Shown one piece after another: positions 34,297 to 45,367 of a DNA stretch of 64,000 nucleotides (position 1 is its first letter; each line of letters begins with the position of its first letter). The stretch is from NCBI GenBank assembly GCA_037178625.1, contig CM074135.1, positions 870,001-934,000 of the forward strand, read 5' to 3'. A program made the position numbers and the translations under genes. The DNA is from Skeletonema tropicum. Taxonomy: Eukaryota; Bacillariophyta; Thalassiosirophyceae; Thalassiosirales; Thalassiosiraceae. Below the pieces are notes generated by a model. It was not told the DNA's origin and searched no databases. It saw nothing but the letters and a program-made list of their open reading frames with translations.

Positions 34297-36104
34297 TTAG
34301 TGAGATTCATCATCCTCGTTGTCCGAAAACGCTTGCTCAGCAAGTTCAGCCTCAACTATTGCTAAATCATCAGCAAGATCTTCGTCCATGTCAACTTCCT
34401 TCTTGAACTTTTCATTTTCTTTCTGCACTGCCTCTGAAATTGGATCCCCTTCACCATCAAAGAAGTCATCTTCGTCAAAGTAGACGTCTTTGTCGGTGTC
34501 GAGTCCCATGCGCGCAGCGGCTGCAGCTAATTTCTGCTGCTTCTTTTCTTCCTTCTTCATACGACGATCACGTTTCTTGGACCCAGATGACTTTGCTTTT
34601 CCTTTCTTGTGTTTCAATTCTTCTTTGTCGTCACCCCCTTCTACCTTTGATTGATCTTGCCCGCCTTTAATCTTTTTAACGAGCACGATATCAGGCATTA
34701 CAAAGTTTGAGGTGACATCATTCTCAATCGACCATTCGGCCTCACTTGATAGAACAGTCGATGCCAAATCATAACCTAACACGACGTCTCCAGGTGAGAG
34801 CAAATGACCTAAATGAGTCACGCACATGAATGTTTCATCATTCACACCAAAATCACTTTCACGTGCAACTTCAACATCTGCAAGAGCAAACTTGCTCACC
34901 CCCGATTGAGGTCCTTCATAGAACTCATTCGAATCACCTGAATTGTAATGATCTCGATCATCATTACAAAGTTCCACATCTAACACAACGAATCGCACCA
35001 TTCGTCGAGAAGATAAAAATAAGCGATAGGAGGTCTCTCCTCTCCAATACGTGTCAGAATGCAACTCCGTACACTGTGAAGCAACATCTAATTCTCGAGA
35101 GGGCGAAACAGTAATCAGTCGTACAGCTGATGATACTCTCAACACTAAGCATAACTTGCCAGTGAGCTTACCAGCTCCTTTGGCCTGCTTCCCAATAACT
35201 ACCAGATCATCCCTACAGAGCGGCACCATCTCACATGCAAGTGTATGTCGAATATTGGCGGTATTGTTTGTTTTATCCTCACTCACAAGTGACTGTGTTG
35301 TCTTGATCCTCATCGGTGCCACTTTCGACAAGTACTGTGTAAAGTGCCTAGCCTTATCCAAAGAAGGAAAATAGAAATCGAATCCAGCCTTTTTCGTTTG
35401 GACAGAGAGGATGTGCTTTCTCATTAAAGCATTACGAGCAATCGCCAGCTCTAGAATCAGCAGTCCCTTGCGTGAATCATCTCTCTTTTGACGAAGTTGA
35501 ACGATCGCCGACCATGTGTTTTGTCTAGCCTCTTTCGTACAGTCTGTGCATTCCTTCCATTTGACAATAAATTCAACTTTGATTCGTTGCTGGATGGAAA
35601 CGTCGTTTATGTCAGCCTTGATTGTGAGCATCAGCCGCTGCCTCATACTATTGGGCTCTGTCCAGATAAACATGCTATCCAATACCTGTAACGCCTGAAC
35701 ACCAGCACGCTTCACATACTGAGTGCTCTTTCCAGATAGAGCAGGTATTTGTTTCAGGAGTAGTGCCATCATCTCTGGACTCTCTGGTTCCATGTAGATG
35801 AACTTTTTGTTGTTACTGTCTCTTTCGTACCGTCTACATTTACGACACTGGTGTACGATAAGATCAGAGCCACCGGGGCCACGTCGTATCAAGGAAGCGA
35901 TATCTACAGTGGCAAGGCACGATGCACATTGATTGGAAGAGTTGGGTGCAATTATGGTGCCGCATCTAAAGATATTTTACAAAGAGCAAGATGGCAATTA
36001 GCAGTTGTTGACATCAAGAAGCACACAAGCACATAAGCATCACCAACATCAACTCACGTGCAGCAAGGTATCATTGAGGTGGTCAATCTTGAAGTGCTTG
36101 TCAT
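34297..36104 (-). CDS. NMD3: 60S ribosomal export protein NMD3
   Basis: Two exons, 36104-36058 and 35965-34297, with a 92-nt GT-AG intron; the total is 571 aa. The short first exon supplies the ATG and the first zinc-binding Cys (MIPCC), which join to T-CGTIIAPN and CASC, then CRKC; this reproduces the NMD3 N-terminal zinc region (human ILCCECG..I.PN..NICVACL). Further matches are FIWTEPNS, the CTDC pair, ARQNTWSAIVQLRQK, GFDFYF, and HLGHLLSPGDVVLGYDL. The C-terminus carries basic (KKRDRRMKKEEKK) and acidic segments like those holding import and export signals. NMD3 is the adaptor linking pre-60S subunits to the exportin CRM1. Its last codons face the convergent channel gene 22 bp away. Confidence 0.94.
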
Positions 36105-36386
36105 CTTTCGAATGTATTTGGATAGAGCGATCTACTGGGAGATTGAGGGTGTTCCTGGAGTCTGCTGGAAATTATGGAGAGATCCATAGACGGCGGCTAG
36201 CTACTAGCACCTAGCGGCTATCATGGTCAAAAATTTTGAGCATGACACGACTTGAAACTTCCTCTGTAGGATGAAAGTTCCTATAAGTTTCACAAAAAGT
36301 TTCAAGCTATCACTATCAGGCAAATAATCACAAAAACACCATGATGCCTCGCAAGCAAAGCAGGTCATAATATTATTGTGTAGCCC

Positions 36387-37298
36387 ATGAAGACATTCCT
36401 CTACCGCCCTTCGCTTATCGCTGCCATAATATGGCTACTAGCCGCTGTTGCTGTACATGGGGCACTCAACTTTAAGATTTTCAACGATCCAAAGAGTGTA
36501 GTAACGAAAGTAGGAAGGTCATCCTGCACTACGAATGCAGTTGCATGTGTTCCTGCGGATGTAGATGCTATGGCAGCGGACAACTTGCTACAAGCCCAAG
36601 ACAAAGAAGACTACTGTCTATTAAAACATTACTTTCCAGGAGTTTGTGAGGGAAGGTATCTGGAAATTGGGGCGGGTGATGGCAAAACATACTCAAATAG
36701 TTGGGTCTTTTACAGTTCTGACTTGAATTGGAAAGGTGTGAATGTGGAACTGAATCCTGATAGTTATGACCAACTCGTTCGCAACAGACACAAGGACATT
36801 GCAAATATTCAAGCTGCAGTTTGCTCTGATACTGAGCAGCCTGTGCACTACGCTCATGATGTGACCAGTGCTCATGTCAATGGCATATGGGAGTACACAA
36901 ATGAACTGTTTCGCGAGACATTTTGGCCTGGTATAACGTTATTCAACACTATCGAGATCATGTGCACACCAATACAAAGAATTGTAGATCGCACTCTTGG
37001 GAGTAATCAAAAGCATTACTTCGATTTCGCAACAATTGATATTGAGGGGGCTGAATTGAATTCCTTGCTAGGCATTGATTGGAGTCGGACAAAGTTTGGC
37101 ATATTGATAGTTGAAAAGAGTAAGAGTGGCGAAATCAACCAACAAATGCATGATCTTCTTAGAGTCAAAGGTTACACACTTATGGAAAACGACGAGGATG
37201 ACTGCGGAATTCGCAATTGGTACTACAAGAATGATAACTTCGAGGAAATTTACTCTCGCATAAGGGCCCAGATGGGTCAAGGCTATGGCTATGAGTAG
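36387..37298 (+). CDS. Secreted or lumenal FkbM-like methyltransferase
   Basis: A 303-residue intronless protein. A signal peptide of about 24 residues (LIAAIIWLLAAVAVHG) opens it. The SAM motif is LEIGAGDGKTYSNS near residue 91, followed by NVELNPDSYDQLVRNR (acidic end of strand 2) and the family motif FATIDIEGAELNSLLGIDW near residue 214. The fold is that of FkbM-like enzymes; the substrate is unknown. Unlike the enzyme at 9364-10401 it has a cleavable signal rather than a long anchor, and the two are only distantly alike. It ends in IRAQMGQGYGYE. Confidence 0.72.
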   Translation: MKTFLYRPSLIAAIIWLLAAVAVHGALNFKIFNDPKSVVTKVGRSSCTTNAVACVPADVDAMAADNLLQAQDKEDYCLLKHYFPGVCEGRYLEIGAGDGKTYSNSWVFYSSDLNWKGVNVELNPDSYDQLVRNRHKDIANIQAAVCSDTEQPVHYAHDVTSAHVNGIWEYTNELFRETFWPGITLFNTIEIMCTPIQRIVDRTLGSNQKHYFDFATIDIEGAELNSLLGIDWSRTKFGILIVEKSKSGEINQQMHDLLRVKGYTLMENDEDDCGIRNWYYKNDNFEEIYSRIRAQMGQGYGYE

Positions 37299-37410
37299 CT
37301 TCATTTTTTTGTGAGTAGCGCAGTTCAAAGGAACTATCATTTTGCCTAAAACAGCGAATCAGCTTTTTTTGTTCTGCATAATATCATCAGTAATGTAACA
37401 TCTTAATTCA

Positions 37411-39612
37411 TTAAAAGAATGCAAACTTGTTTGCGCCTTTTGGAAGATTTCCCGGAATAGGTTGCTGCGGGAGATCCTCATGATGCTTGTTAACAGGTTG
37501 TTCTTTCCCGTTTCCCTGGTGATTGTGTGTAGGCTGAGAACTGTCAGCTTGCGGTTCTGCGCTTCTCTGATTACTGCTTGCAGGCTGCGGTTGATAATTA
37601 TTGGTCGGATGAGGTTGGTAGTGTGAAGAAACGCCTGGACGATGTGGACTTCTGTTGGTCGGTTGTTGGGGTTGGTAGTGAGAAGAAGCGCCAGCAGGTT
37701 CTGCACAACTTTGATTGCTGCTAAAAGGCTGAGGTCGGCAGTGAGAAGAACTGCCAGTAGGCTGTGAACTATTGGCAGGTTCAGGTTGGTAGTAAGAAGA
37801 GCTGCTGGCAGGCTGTGGACTTCTTGTCGGTTGAGGTTGGTGGTGAGAATAGGGGCCAGCAGGTTGTGCACTTCTTTGATCGCTGCTGGGAAGCGGAGGT
37901 TGGTAGTGAGAAGAATTTTTGGCAGGTTGGAGTTCCGGTTGTATTTGCAGTTGGCTACTCGAAGGAGGAAGGGCCTGCAGCTGATGGTGCCCTTGTACTT
38001 CATTCTGTGGCGGAACGAGAGGGGAAGGGACTAGAGCTTGCGTGATTTCTTCATATGTTGGCGGCTGTTGTGGCGCTAACATTATGTGCGCTGCCATATC
38101 CTGAACTGGAGTTTCACTCTGGGGAGGATTTTGTTTTTCCAGTCGATCACTTACAGCAGAGGGAGATGGGTCTGACATCGTTGGTAAAGTTTGCGGTTGA
38201 CACCTATTCTGTGGTTGTTGTGCCGGTTGATACCTTTTCTGCGGTTGTTGTGCCTGCTGCTGCGGAACAAGAGCAGAAAATTGGTCGGAAGTTGGCGCAG
38301 ACTGTTGCCGATGTTCTGTTCGATTGCTTACAGTCCTTGCTCCATTCGTCTGTTCACGGACAGAATTTTGTCGATTCCTCACCTCTCTCAACTCAGATGG
38401 TTCAGCTGAATAAACACCCGAAGAAAAAACATTCCATTCCTCTTGGTCATCAGTCACATTCAGGCTCCTGAAGCTCATCAGGTCACTCGATGCTACTGAT
38501 GCTGCATTGCTTGTATTCGGGTTTTTAGGCTGACCCTTCTTCACAGTTGTCGCACCTGACTTCTTTTTATTCAAAAGCCTTCGCTGCTCTTCTATGCGAG
38601 ATTGAACAGAGCTTTTTACCGATGATTGGTCAGTATATTGGGTTGATACAGAGCTCGAAGAAACAGTTTTATTCGTTGGTATTTCTGTCGTTTGGTCCCA
38701 GTCGCTGCCACTGGAAATCGTCACAGGAAGCCTTCCTGTTCCCAATCCTCTCAGTCCTAAATCAAAGATTTCTGGTAGCTCAAAGAAACTTCGTCCATCG
38801 ATCGTCAAGTTGTATTGCTTCCACTTTGGGTTGCGTTTCTCAGGGGAACCAGCTTTTGGTTTATACGCATAACACTTCAACTCAAAGACATGATCCGCCA
38901 TTCTCCACGCCGCCTCAACAATATCGGCTCTTGCTGTGTTGGATCGCTTTCCAACTGAATATTGAATTTCTCTTCCATCGAGTGAAATCATTCTTTTCCC
39001 ACCAGTAATAGACCAAGTAATTGAAAGATCATGCTCTTGACCCCTGCAATCGACTCCAGCTAGCCCTGAAACAAGGGCTTGAGGATTTGCAAACCCAAAT
39101 CTAAAGTGAATGATGCGCTTACTCGTAGACATCTGCTTGCCAGAATTTTGAACATTGAATCCAATTTGATATGGGCATCTACCCCGTCCACCACCTGCCA
39201 CTGTTGTTGCTGAAGTTGATTCGCAGACTGAAGCGTTGCCACTTTGAGATCTCTGATTGCCCTGTCGTGATTGATATGATGAGGCCCCATAGCTCTGAAC
39301 GCTTTGTGAATCACTGAAACCTGAATTGTAGCTTCGGAGGTCTTGTTGATTACTCACTACGCCACTGATGAAGCTGTCGCCATTACCACGTGATTGATAA
39401 CTTTGTTGACTTGCTACGCCACTGTTGAAGCTGCCACGATTACCACGTGATATATAACTTTGATTGCTACTTTCATAATAGTACTGATCATCGTTGTAAT
39501 AGTTACTCCCTTGACTGTAACGTGATGTGTTGTCGGTTTCATCACTATTATCGGAACGGGCCAATTCATCGTTATACCTCCCTCTGCGCTGCGGATTTAA
39601 GTAATGGGACAT
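37411..39612 (-). CDS. Protein with FAIM-like beta domain and Q/P/S-rich repeat tail
   Basis: A 733-residue intronless frame from ATG 39612. Residues 1-150 are Tyr/Ser/Asn/Gln-rich and low-complexity. Residues about 155-290 form the only globular part: HDLSITWSITGGKRMISLDGREI, then HVFELKCYAY, then KQYNLTIDGRSFFELP. This HxxxxxWxxxxGKRxIxxDG ... YxLxIDG pattern resembles the FAIM1 (Fas apoptotic inhibitory molecule) beta-sandwich repeat; the link is by pattern only. The C-terminal 250 residues carry imperfect repeats of about 18-20 residues (SSHYQPQP-T-x-QPA), tandem at the DNA level. There is no signal or membrane segment. Prion-like or condensate-forming behaviour would fit the composition but is speculation. 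Confidence 0.6.
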   Translation of the reverse strand: MSHYLNPQRRGRYNDELARSDNSDETDNTSRYSQGSNYYNDDQYYYESSNQSYISRGNRGSFNSGVASQQSYQSRGNGDSFISGVVSNQQDLRSYNSGFSDSQSVQSYGASSYQSRQGNQRSQSGNASVCESTSATTVAGGGRGRCPYQIGFNVQNSGKQMSTSKRIIHFRFGFANPQALVSGLAGVDCRGQEHDLSITWSITGGKRMISLDGREIQYSVGKRSNTARADIVEAAWRMADHVFELKCYAYKPKAGSPEKRNPKWKQYNLTIDGRSFFELPEIFDLGLRGLGTGRLPVTISSGSDWDQTTEIPTNKTVSSSSVSTQYTDQSSVKSSVQSRIEEQRRLLNKKKSGATTVKKGQPKNPNTSNAASVASSDLMSFRSLNVTDDQEEWNVFSSGVYSAEPSELREVRNRQNSVREQTNGARTVSNRTEHRQQSAPTSDQFSALVPQQQAQQPQKRYQPAQQPQNRCQPQTLPTMSDPSPSAVSDRLEKQNPPQSETPVQDMAAHIMLAPQQPPTYEEITQALVPSPLVPPQNEVQGHHQLQALPPSSSQLQIQPELQPAKNSSHYQPPLPSSDQRSAQPAGPYSHHQPQPTRSPQPASSSSYYQPEPANSSQPTGSSSHCRPQPFSSNQSCAEPAGASSHYQPQQPTNRSPHRPGVSSHYQPHPTNNYQPQPASSNQRSAEPQADSSQPTHNHQGNGKEQPVNKHHEDLPQQPIPGNLPKGANKFAFF
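37560..37960 (-). repeat. Imperfect tandem repeat coding for SSHYQPQPT-type units
   Basis: Recurring words such as ggttggtagtgagaagaa (about 37671-37690, 37731-37750, 37786-37803, 37837-37850 and 37900-37917) at intervals of about 55-60 bp, with point changes. They encode the (S)SHYQP-type repeats of the host protein. Confidence 0.65.
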
Positions 39613-40733
39613 TTCCAAGAAGTAAAGCTTATGGTAATGATGAACGATCCTTAAGTGCTATTTTGTTGTTCATGTAGAACGATCTTTTGTGCTATGATCT
39701 TCAGCAGGATAAGGTAAGAATCGTTCTTACAACTTATGTCTAATAAGGGTCATAAAAGAAGATTGGTCGTGGTTTTCGTCATGGTCACAACAACATCTTT
39801 GCCTCGGCATTTATTTTCGATGTCGACTACCGCGCAAAAAAATTGATCCAGGAGCATTTAGGTCCCGAGTTCGCTAGTAAAAAAAGTGATTAGCAAGCAC
39901 TTTGGTCACGAGTTCCAAATAGAACTCGCGCAACCATGTCGACATATCCACTCCGTAGCCTGGTAAGATTCTTGGTATACTTGTGCACTAGAATAACCAG
40001 GTGTTATGTGATAGCACACATTATTGGCTGTCGATAGAGCCACTGGTCAACATTGTAACTGCTGTATTCGTCCTGATGTGGTAAATTAGCATGGGTCAGA
40101 TGGGTTGTTTAGGCGATTTATTTACCTAGTGATTTTAACTAGTAAAAATGTTGAAAATCACCCAGGAACAATTGAAGATAACTCAATGAGGACTAAATAT
40201 AAATAGGTCATCCAAGGAATAATTATATTCGGATAGTGTTTAGTTTGGCATTCCCCATCGCCTTTTTTGTCGAATGTGTATTATTGGCCATGGTGGAGGG
40301 GTGTGCTGACATGGTTGTTTGCTACTTTTGTGCGTGAGAGCGCGCTGGAACAATTTTTTGCAGGGAGCAATTTTTTTGCGCGGTAGTCGATGCATCCGAT
40401 TTTGGGCTGATCACGAGTGATTTGAGACTCGTGAATGACCAGAATGCTTTCAGATACACATCTGAAAAAGAAAGACAGCAGTATACAAACTGTAACCCCG
40501 GAGTAAACTGGATGGGGGTACAACGTGCTGAGCACCCAGTACTACCCTGTAGCCGATCGAGGAGAGGGTATGGCTGTAGGTACTCACAAGCAAAAATAAA
40601 AAGGGGGGTACCTACTTACAGTTCGTCCTACTCAACTGTACATACACCTCTGTCTCTTTCCTACTGTTGATTATTCGTTTTGAACTAGAATTAATTGAAC
40701 ACTACAGCATGGTCTCAGCATGGCATAGTTGAA
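39613..40733. other. Intergenic 1.1 kb, no gene
   Basis: Contains a short direct repeat (gaacgatc with gtgctat, about 39638-39700), a small hairpin gtaagaa-tcg-ttcttac near 39714, and AT-rich stretches. Nothing supports a gene. Confidence 0.5.
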
Positions 40734-41663
40734 TCATCTTCTTTTCTGTTTGTTTTGCAGCGCATCATGATGAATTAAGCCTCTGATATATTCCAAACAA
40801 AGCCAACATTCAACTCCTACGCATAGTAATCTCCCAACATAGGCACTTCTTATCAATAAAAGCGCTGCATACTCTGAATCCAGTAGCACTCTCCATGGCC
40901 AAGTTGTTTTAGAAAATCGATCAGCTTCCCACATATACGAGCCAAAAGGAGCAACAAAGAGACCAAATATTGCTATGGTTCCAAATAAGCTTCGAAAGTT
41001 GTTCTTGAAGACAGCTTCAATCCAAAATGGAGCTTTTCTTCCTCTTTGAAAGTCCTTCCAGTGCCCACTCTCGGAATTAGCTTGATTGCATTGCGAACAA
41101 ACCATTGTAATCCACTCTAAACATATAAGTGCCGTCCAACAGCACACTTTAAGAATTAGTCTCTCGTCGTCGGGGCTTTCCATGATTGCTGCTACCCAGA
41201 TTATTGTCCTTAGAATATTATCTGCCAAAATGTCAAGTAGCACGCCAAATTTTGAGCATTGATTTAATCTTCTCGCTGCAATACCATCAAACAGATCTAG
41301 CAAACTTGCTGCTATCCACGTATTTAATGCCATAGACGCTTGTTGCTGTATTGCTAAAACGAGGCCGTAGACTGAAAGAAGTATCCGAGTGTACCCCATT
41401 AGATTGGGCACATAGAGGACGATTGGCCATGATGACTCCGAAGTGACAAGGTCTGCTTCGTCGTATTGAGGAGGATTATTGGAAGGTGTGTCCTTCTCAG
41501 CTGAGGTTTCTTTATCGGTGTGGTCAGAGTTTACTTCGCTGTCGCCATCATCAATTACATGGCCTTCCGCATAATCACGCGTGTACTTCTTCGCAGGAAT
41601 CGTCGACATTATTTCAAGTTGGTATGTTTGCTCTGCGTTTGAACCGTTTGTGCATACTGGCAT
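40734..41663 (-). CDS. CDP-alcohol phosphatidyltransferase, phosphatidylinositol synthase-like
   Basis: A 309-residue protein. After an acidic, disordered N-terminus (about 75 residues) comes the PIS-like start VLYVPNLMGYTRILLS. The family catalytic motif is complete: D123-xx-D126-G127-xx-A130-R131 with G140, D144 and D148 (DLFDGIAARR then GVLLDILAD). At least four membrane segments follow. Human PIS shares VPNLIGY-RI, the LLDxFDG-AAR-LNQ stretch and FGxxLD, so CDP-diacylglycerol:inositol 3-phosphatidyltransferase is the best call, in ER-type membranes. Other CDP-alcohol transferases are less likely because the LNQ-x-(S/T)-(K/R)-FG context is PIS-like. Confidence 0.82.
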   Translation of the reverse strand: MPVCTNGSNAEQTYQLEIMSTIPAKKYTRDYAEGHVIDDGDSEVNSDHTDKETSAEKDTPSNNPPQYDEADLVTSESSWPIVLYVPNLMGYTRILLSVYGLVLAIQQQASMALNTWIAASLLDLFDGIAARRLNQCSKFGVLLDILADNILRTIIWVAAIMESPDDERLILKVCCWTALICLEWITMVCSQCNQANSESGHWKDFQRGRKAPFWIEAVFKNNFRSLFGTIAIFGLFVAPFGSYMWEADRFSKTTWPWRVLLDSEYAALLLIRSAYVGRLLCVGVECWLCLEYIRGLIHHDALQNKQKRR

Positions 41664-41856
41664 AGCTGCGGTATCGGACGTTACTTATCATCGTCCGAAT
41701 CTTTTTAGAGTATGACTGTTACCTGCGTTACACCATGTTCCATATTGTTACACCATGGTAACAAAAACCATCACAAATTTCCAAAATCCAACACAACGCT
41801 ATCAACGACGACCCAACCTAAGCCGCAGCCATCCATCTCCATCTCTCCAGCCAACG

Positions 41857-43541
41857 ATGACATTACCAAGGTCATCAATAAACGCTCTAAGATCCAATCT
41901 TGATCGTGCTGTATCTTCAAAAGATCCAGCAGCAATCGCTACTGCAGTAGATGTGCCGTTGACAGATGTTGAGGTCGGCAGCCCATCAACAAGCGAAGGC
42001 ACCTCCTCCATCAGCAGCTCTGGATCTGTGCATCGAGAACAACTCAAAGTTGATGGCGTGGATTGGTCAAATGTGTTGAATTATCTTTTGGACGTTCATT
42101 TGGCAATTGTATCGGTAAGTTCATTTTGTGTCTGAGCCAAAACAACACAACCATATGCACAGGAAAATAAATTGGACGTTGGAATAATAAAGATTTTTGG
42201 TTCCATCAAAAGGGTGGTTCCAAAATTTTCGAGAGTGATAACGTCCTTCATTTCTATATTGTGCTATATAATGTGCGGGGATTGCCTGTATCATCAGTAT
42301 GGTCAATCCACCCGAGCGATATTCCCCACTATGCTTCGTCACCCAGGTGTAGATGGGAACCCAGTGCTCCTACATTTTGCAAATTCGTGGTAATTATTTT
42401 TCATTGATGAATATAGTAGTCGCCCTAACCACTTTGCTCTCTTGCCACTACATCATACATTCAAGAATGATCTAGCAAGCACCTACGAAGCACAATCATC
42501 CCTGCACTCAGCTGTGAATCACAACCTCAGCTCGACGAAAGGGAATTGGCTCATCCCAGGCATACACACTGTCTGTCGGAATACTCATCGGGCTGCAGCT
42601 CTTGCTGATGAATACGTCAACCGCAACGCTGGGACGAAGAATGACCACAAACGCCTGCAAAATGCTGTGACTTTGCTGCAAGCGAGTTACAGTAAGACTT
42701 TGAATGATCGAGTAGAACTCCGACCAAATGAGCCACTGAGTGAAGAAGGATCAAAGAAAGTGGGCGTACTCTATATTGTCAATCAACTCTTTAGTATGTA
42801 CTTCCAGCTCAACACGCTTCGATTGTGCAAGAACTTGCTGAAGCCAGTAGAGAGTAGGTCGATACATGAGAGTGGAACCATGGGGGAGATGGTTACCTAT
42901 AGATACTACGTTGGTCGGTTGAACATGTTTGAAGATCAGTACGAATTGGCTGAGCAAAACTTTGACTACGCTTTGAAACATTGTCATAAATCGGCAGTGG
43001 CGAACAAGAAGAGAATCCTGAACTATTTAATACCAGTCAAATTGCTGAGAGGGAGGCTGCCGACAACCAAATGTGAGTATTCTTACACATCTCGTGACAA
43101 CTCACTTCCACATTATATCAGAGCGCTAACATATCTGTTTGTTACATTTCAGTGCTTGAGAAATATTCTCTCTATGAGTTCGTACCATTACTGAACGGAA
43201 TGAGGACAGGTAATTTGATGGAATTTAGCGACGGTCTCATGAAGAATCAGGATCTATTCATCCGAAGAGGAACCTATTTACTGCTTGAGAAATGCAAAAT
43301 GATTTGCTATCGTAACCTCTTTAAGCGAATTTGGAAAATCGTAGGGACAGAGCAGATCAAATTAGACTATATCGCAACAAGTTTCAAGTGGCTAGGCATG
43401 CCAATCGATTTGGATGAGGTTGAATGCATCCTGGCGAACCTCATTTTTAAGTCATTCATCCGAGGTTATTTATCACACGCGAAAAGGGTTCTTGTTCTGA
43501 GTAAGAAAGATCCTTTCCCAACAGCAAAGGTGATTAAATAA
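41857..43541 (+). CDS. PCID2: PCI domain protein 2 (TREX-2 component, Thp1/PCID2 family)
   Basis: Exons: 41857-42114; probably 42163-42389 or a shorter version; 42417-43072; 43153-43541. The secure introns are the donor at 42115 and intron 43073-43152 (80 nt). Exon 3 reads HFALLPLHHTFKNDLASTY, LYIVNQLFSMYF, VTYRYYVGRLNMF and LNYLIPVKLLRG; exon 4 reads LLEKYSLYEF, LEKCKMICYRNLFKRI, DLDEVECILANLI and KGYLSH-type RGYLSHA ending SKKDPFP. These match human PCID2 and plant EER5 throughout. The PCI/winged-helix module binds nucleic acid with Sac3 and Sem1/DSS1 in mRNA export. The stretch 42115-42416 is unclear: the frame there holds an in-frame TAA at 42391 that needs either a 27-nt intron or another donor. 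A start at ATG 41755 is also possible. Confidence 0.85.
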
Positions 43542-43601
43542 TATCAATTACATAACACATTCGTATAGTTCACAACAGCATTATGGAAATCTTGAATATT
43601 C

Positions 43602-45125
43602 ATGGAAGATATTGCTGATGCTTCCGTATTTACGGATGAATCATCACAGGGAAATGAGTCCTCGGGTCTTCACGAGAGCATGCTCTACACGGACGCATTT
43701 ATCGAGTTGATGAATAGCTCTGAAGAGTTCAATTCAATCGAGAAGAACGCATTGCTACGTTTCGGAGTGGATAATGCGGATTCTAATGTACTCTTCCGAG
43801 CGGCTTACCGTGTTGCCGTCTACGCAGAGAACATGTCCTTCTTCGTCAAGGGACTCAAAGACATTGCGCGTGTGTTGATCGCCGGAGGCTCAAACGAAGA
43901 TGCGTTGCTCCTCATGGAAGAGGGAGCTGCCAAAAAGTCTGCCAAGACGATCTTTGGCCTTAGCGAGTTTGTGGTAGCTGTCGATGAGCTCTACGAGTGT
44001 GATGACCTTACCACAGCTCAGTATGCCACTCTTCTCCATGCAATCTTGTCCGACGATGAAGATGTGGAGAGATTGTTCGATCTGTACCAGAACCCTGACT
44101 TCCTTGTTGCCTGCGAGACGGAGAATCAACGTTGCAGTCTCATGTTGCGTGATCTGCTCCACATTGGGCAAAAGTTGACTCCCATTGAATCGGACGATAC
44201 GCTGCTCAAGTGGGCAATTCATACGGGAGTGCACAATTTTGCAGCAAGCAACAGCGACGTTCCGAAGGAATTCTTCAACATCATGTAAGTGTGCTATACC
44301 ACCAAGCTCACTTTCTGCATGTCTATATCTTGCTTACAATTTGTCCCTCTTCTTTGTTGATTAGGTATCACATGTTCTCGAGTGGAGACGAGCTTGTCTT
44401 GGAGGCATGCAAGGACTTCGTCGCTAGCGATGATGCGGATGCCATGGACAAGATGATCGAGAGGGAGTGGTCCATCTACTGCAAGAACAACCATGTTGTC
44501 CCAAAGTCCGACACCACCACATCTGTGGCGGATGATTCGGAGGAGGAAGCGGAAGAAGCGGAACCGGAAGTCAAGCAAGAGCTCAAGACTGTCGAGCACA
44601 GCGGCAAGGACATGGGCAAAGATATCCCCGAGGTCCTTACCACCGCCTGCTCATGCCTAGTGGAGTTGAATGACGTTACTTCGTTGGAGAATCAACGTTG
44701 CAGTCTCATGTTGCGTGATCTGCTCCACATTGGGCAAAAGTTGACTCCCATTGAATCTGACGAGCTCAAGACTGTTGAGCACAGGTAAGGATATCCCCGA
44801 GGTCCTTACCACCGCCTGCTCATGTCTAGCGGATTTGAAAGACGTCACTCCAAACGAAGCTGTCGCAATCTTGGCATCCTACTCTAAGGGTAACCAAGTC
44901 GTTGCTGACGTGTACGAGACTTACATGCAAGACGGCGACTCTTACACGTTCCTAAGCATGCTCCGTGAGTCGACCTTGCTGCTCTCCGACTTGCTTCCGT
45001 GAGGAATGACAAGCATCTTGCCTCGTCTTTATTGGACTTCAAGAATGACGATGATATTGATGCTTTGAAGTAAAACTTTTTGGCTGTGGCTGCAAATACG
45101 ATTGCTCAGGTTGCGGAGGAGTGAG
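43602..45125 (+). pseudogene. 5'-truncated, rearranged copy of the gene at 48477-50964
   Basis: Nearly identical to the reverse complement of about 48485-49921, including the intron (about 44286-44364), so it arose by DNA duplication, not retroposition. It lacks the first ~300 codons. After about 44680 it is scrambled: a block matching 44129-44195 (ENQRCSLMLRDLLHIGQ) recurs at 44689-44756, followed by second copies of the segments at about 44580-44600 and 44620-44656. About 100 bp seen in the other copy are missing near 44965, and stops follow. It begins only ~60 bp after the PCID2 stop. Transcription from the PCID2 promoter is possible, but a working product is unlikely. Confidence 0.85.
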
Positions 45126-45367
45126 ATCAAGGGTAACTTGAGAGAGATTGCATCGAGTACTGATTCAATGGCCTTGGAGAGATGCAGTAATCGAGAAGTT
45201 GTGCTTTGGAAGTATTTCTCAGCTGCAAGTAGCTACAAATTACATAGATTAACTTAAATTATTCTGACTAAAAGTGGATTGTCCTACGAAACGTTCTTGA
45301 CATAATTCTGCTGCTGTTGATCCTATAACCCTTTTTCTCTATCCGTCCTGCCTTATCGAAGATCTCC

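Noticed and set aside
42172..42393. Separate small gene inside the PCID2 locus
   Set aside because: The frame has no ATG at its start and lies between two PCID2 exons in the same direction; it is an exon or intron part.
44210..44788. 192-codon frame in the degenerate duplicate as an independent gene
   Set aside because: It reads through an intron that is spliced in the sister copy and ends in scrambled sequence.
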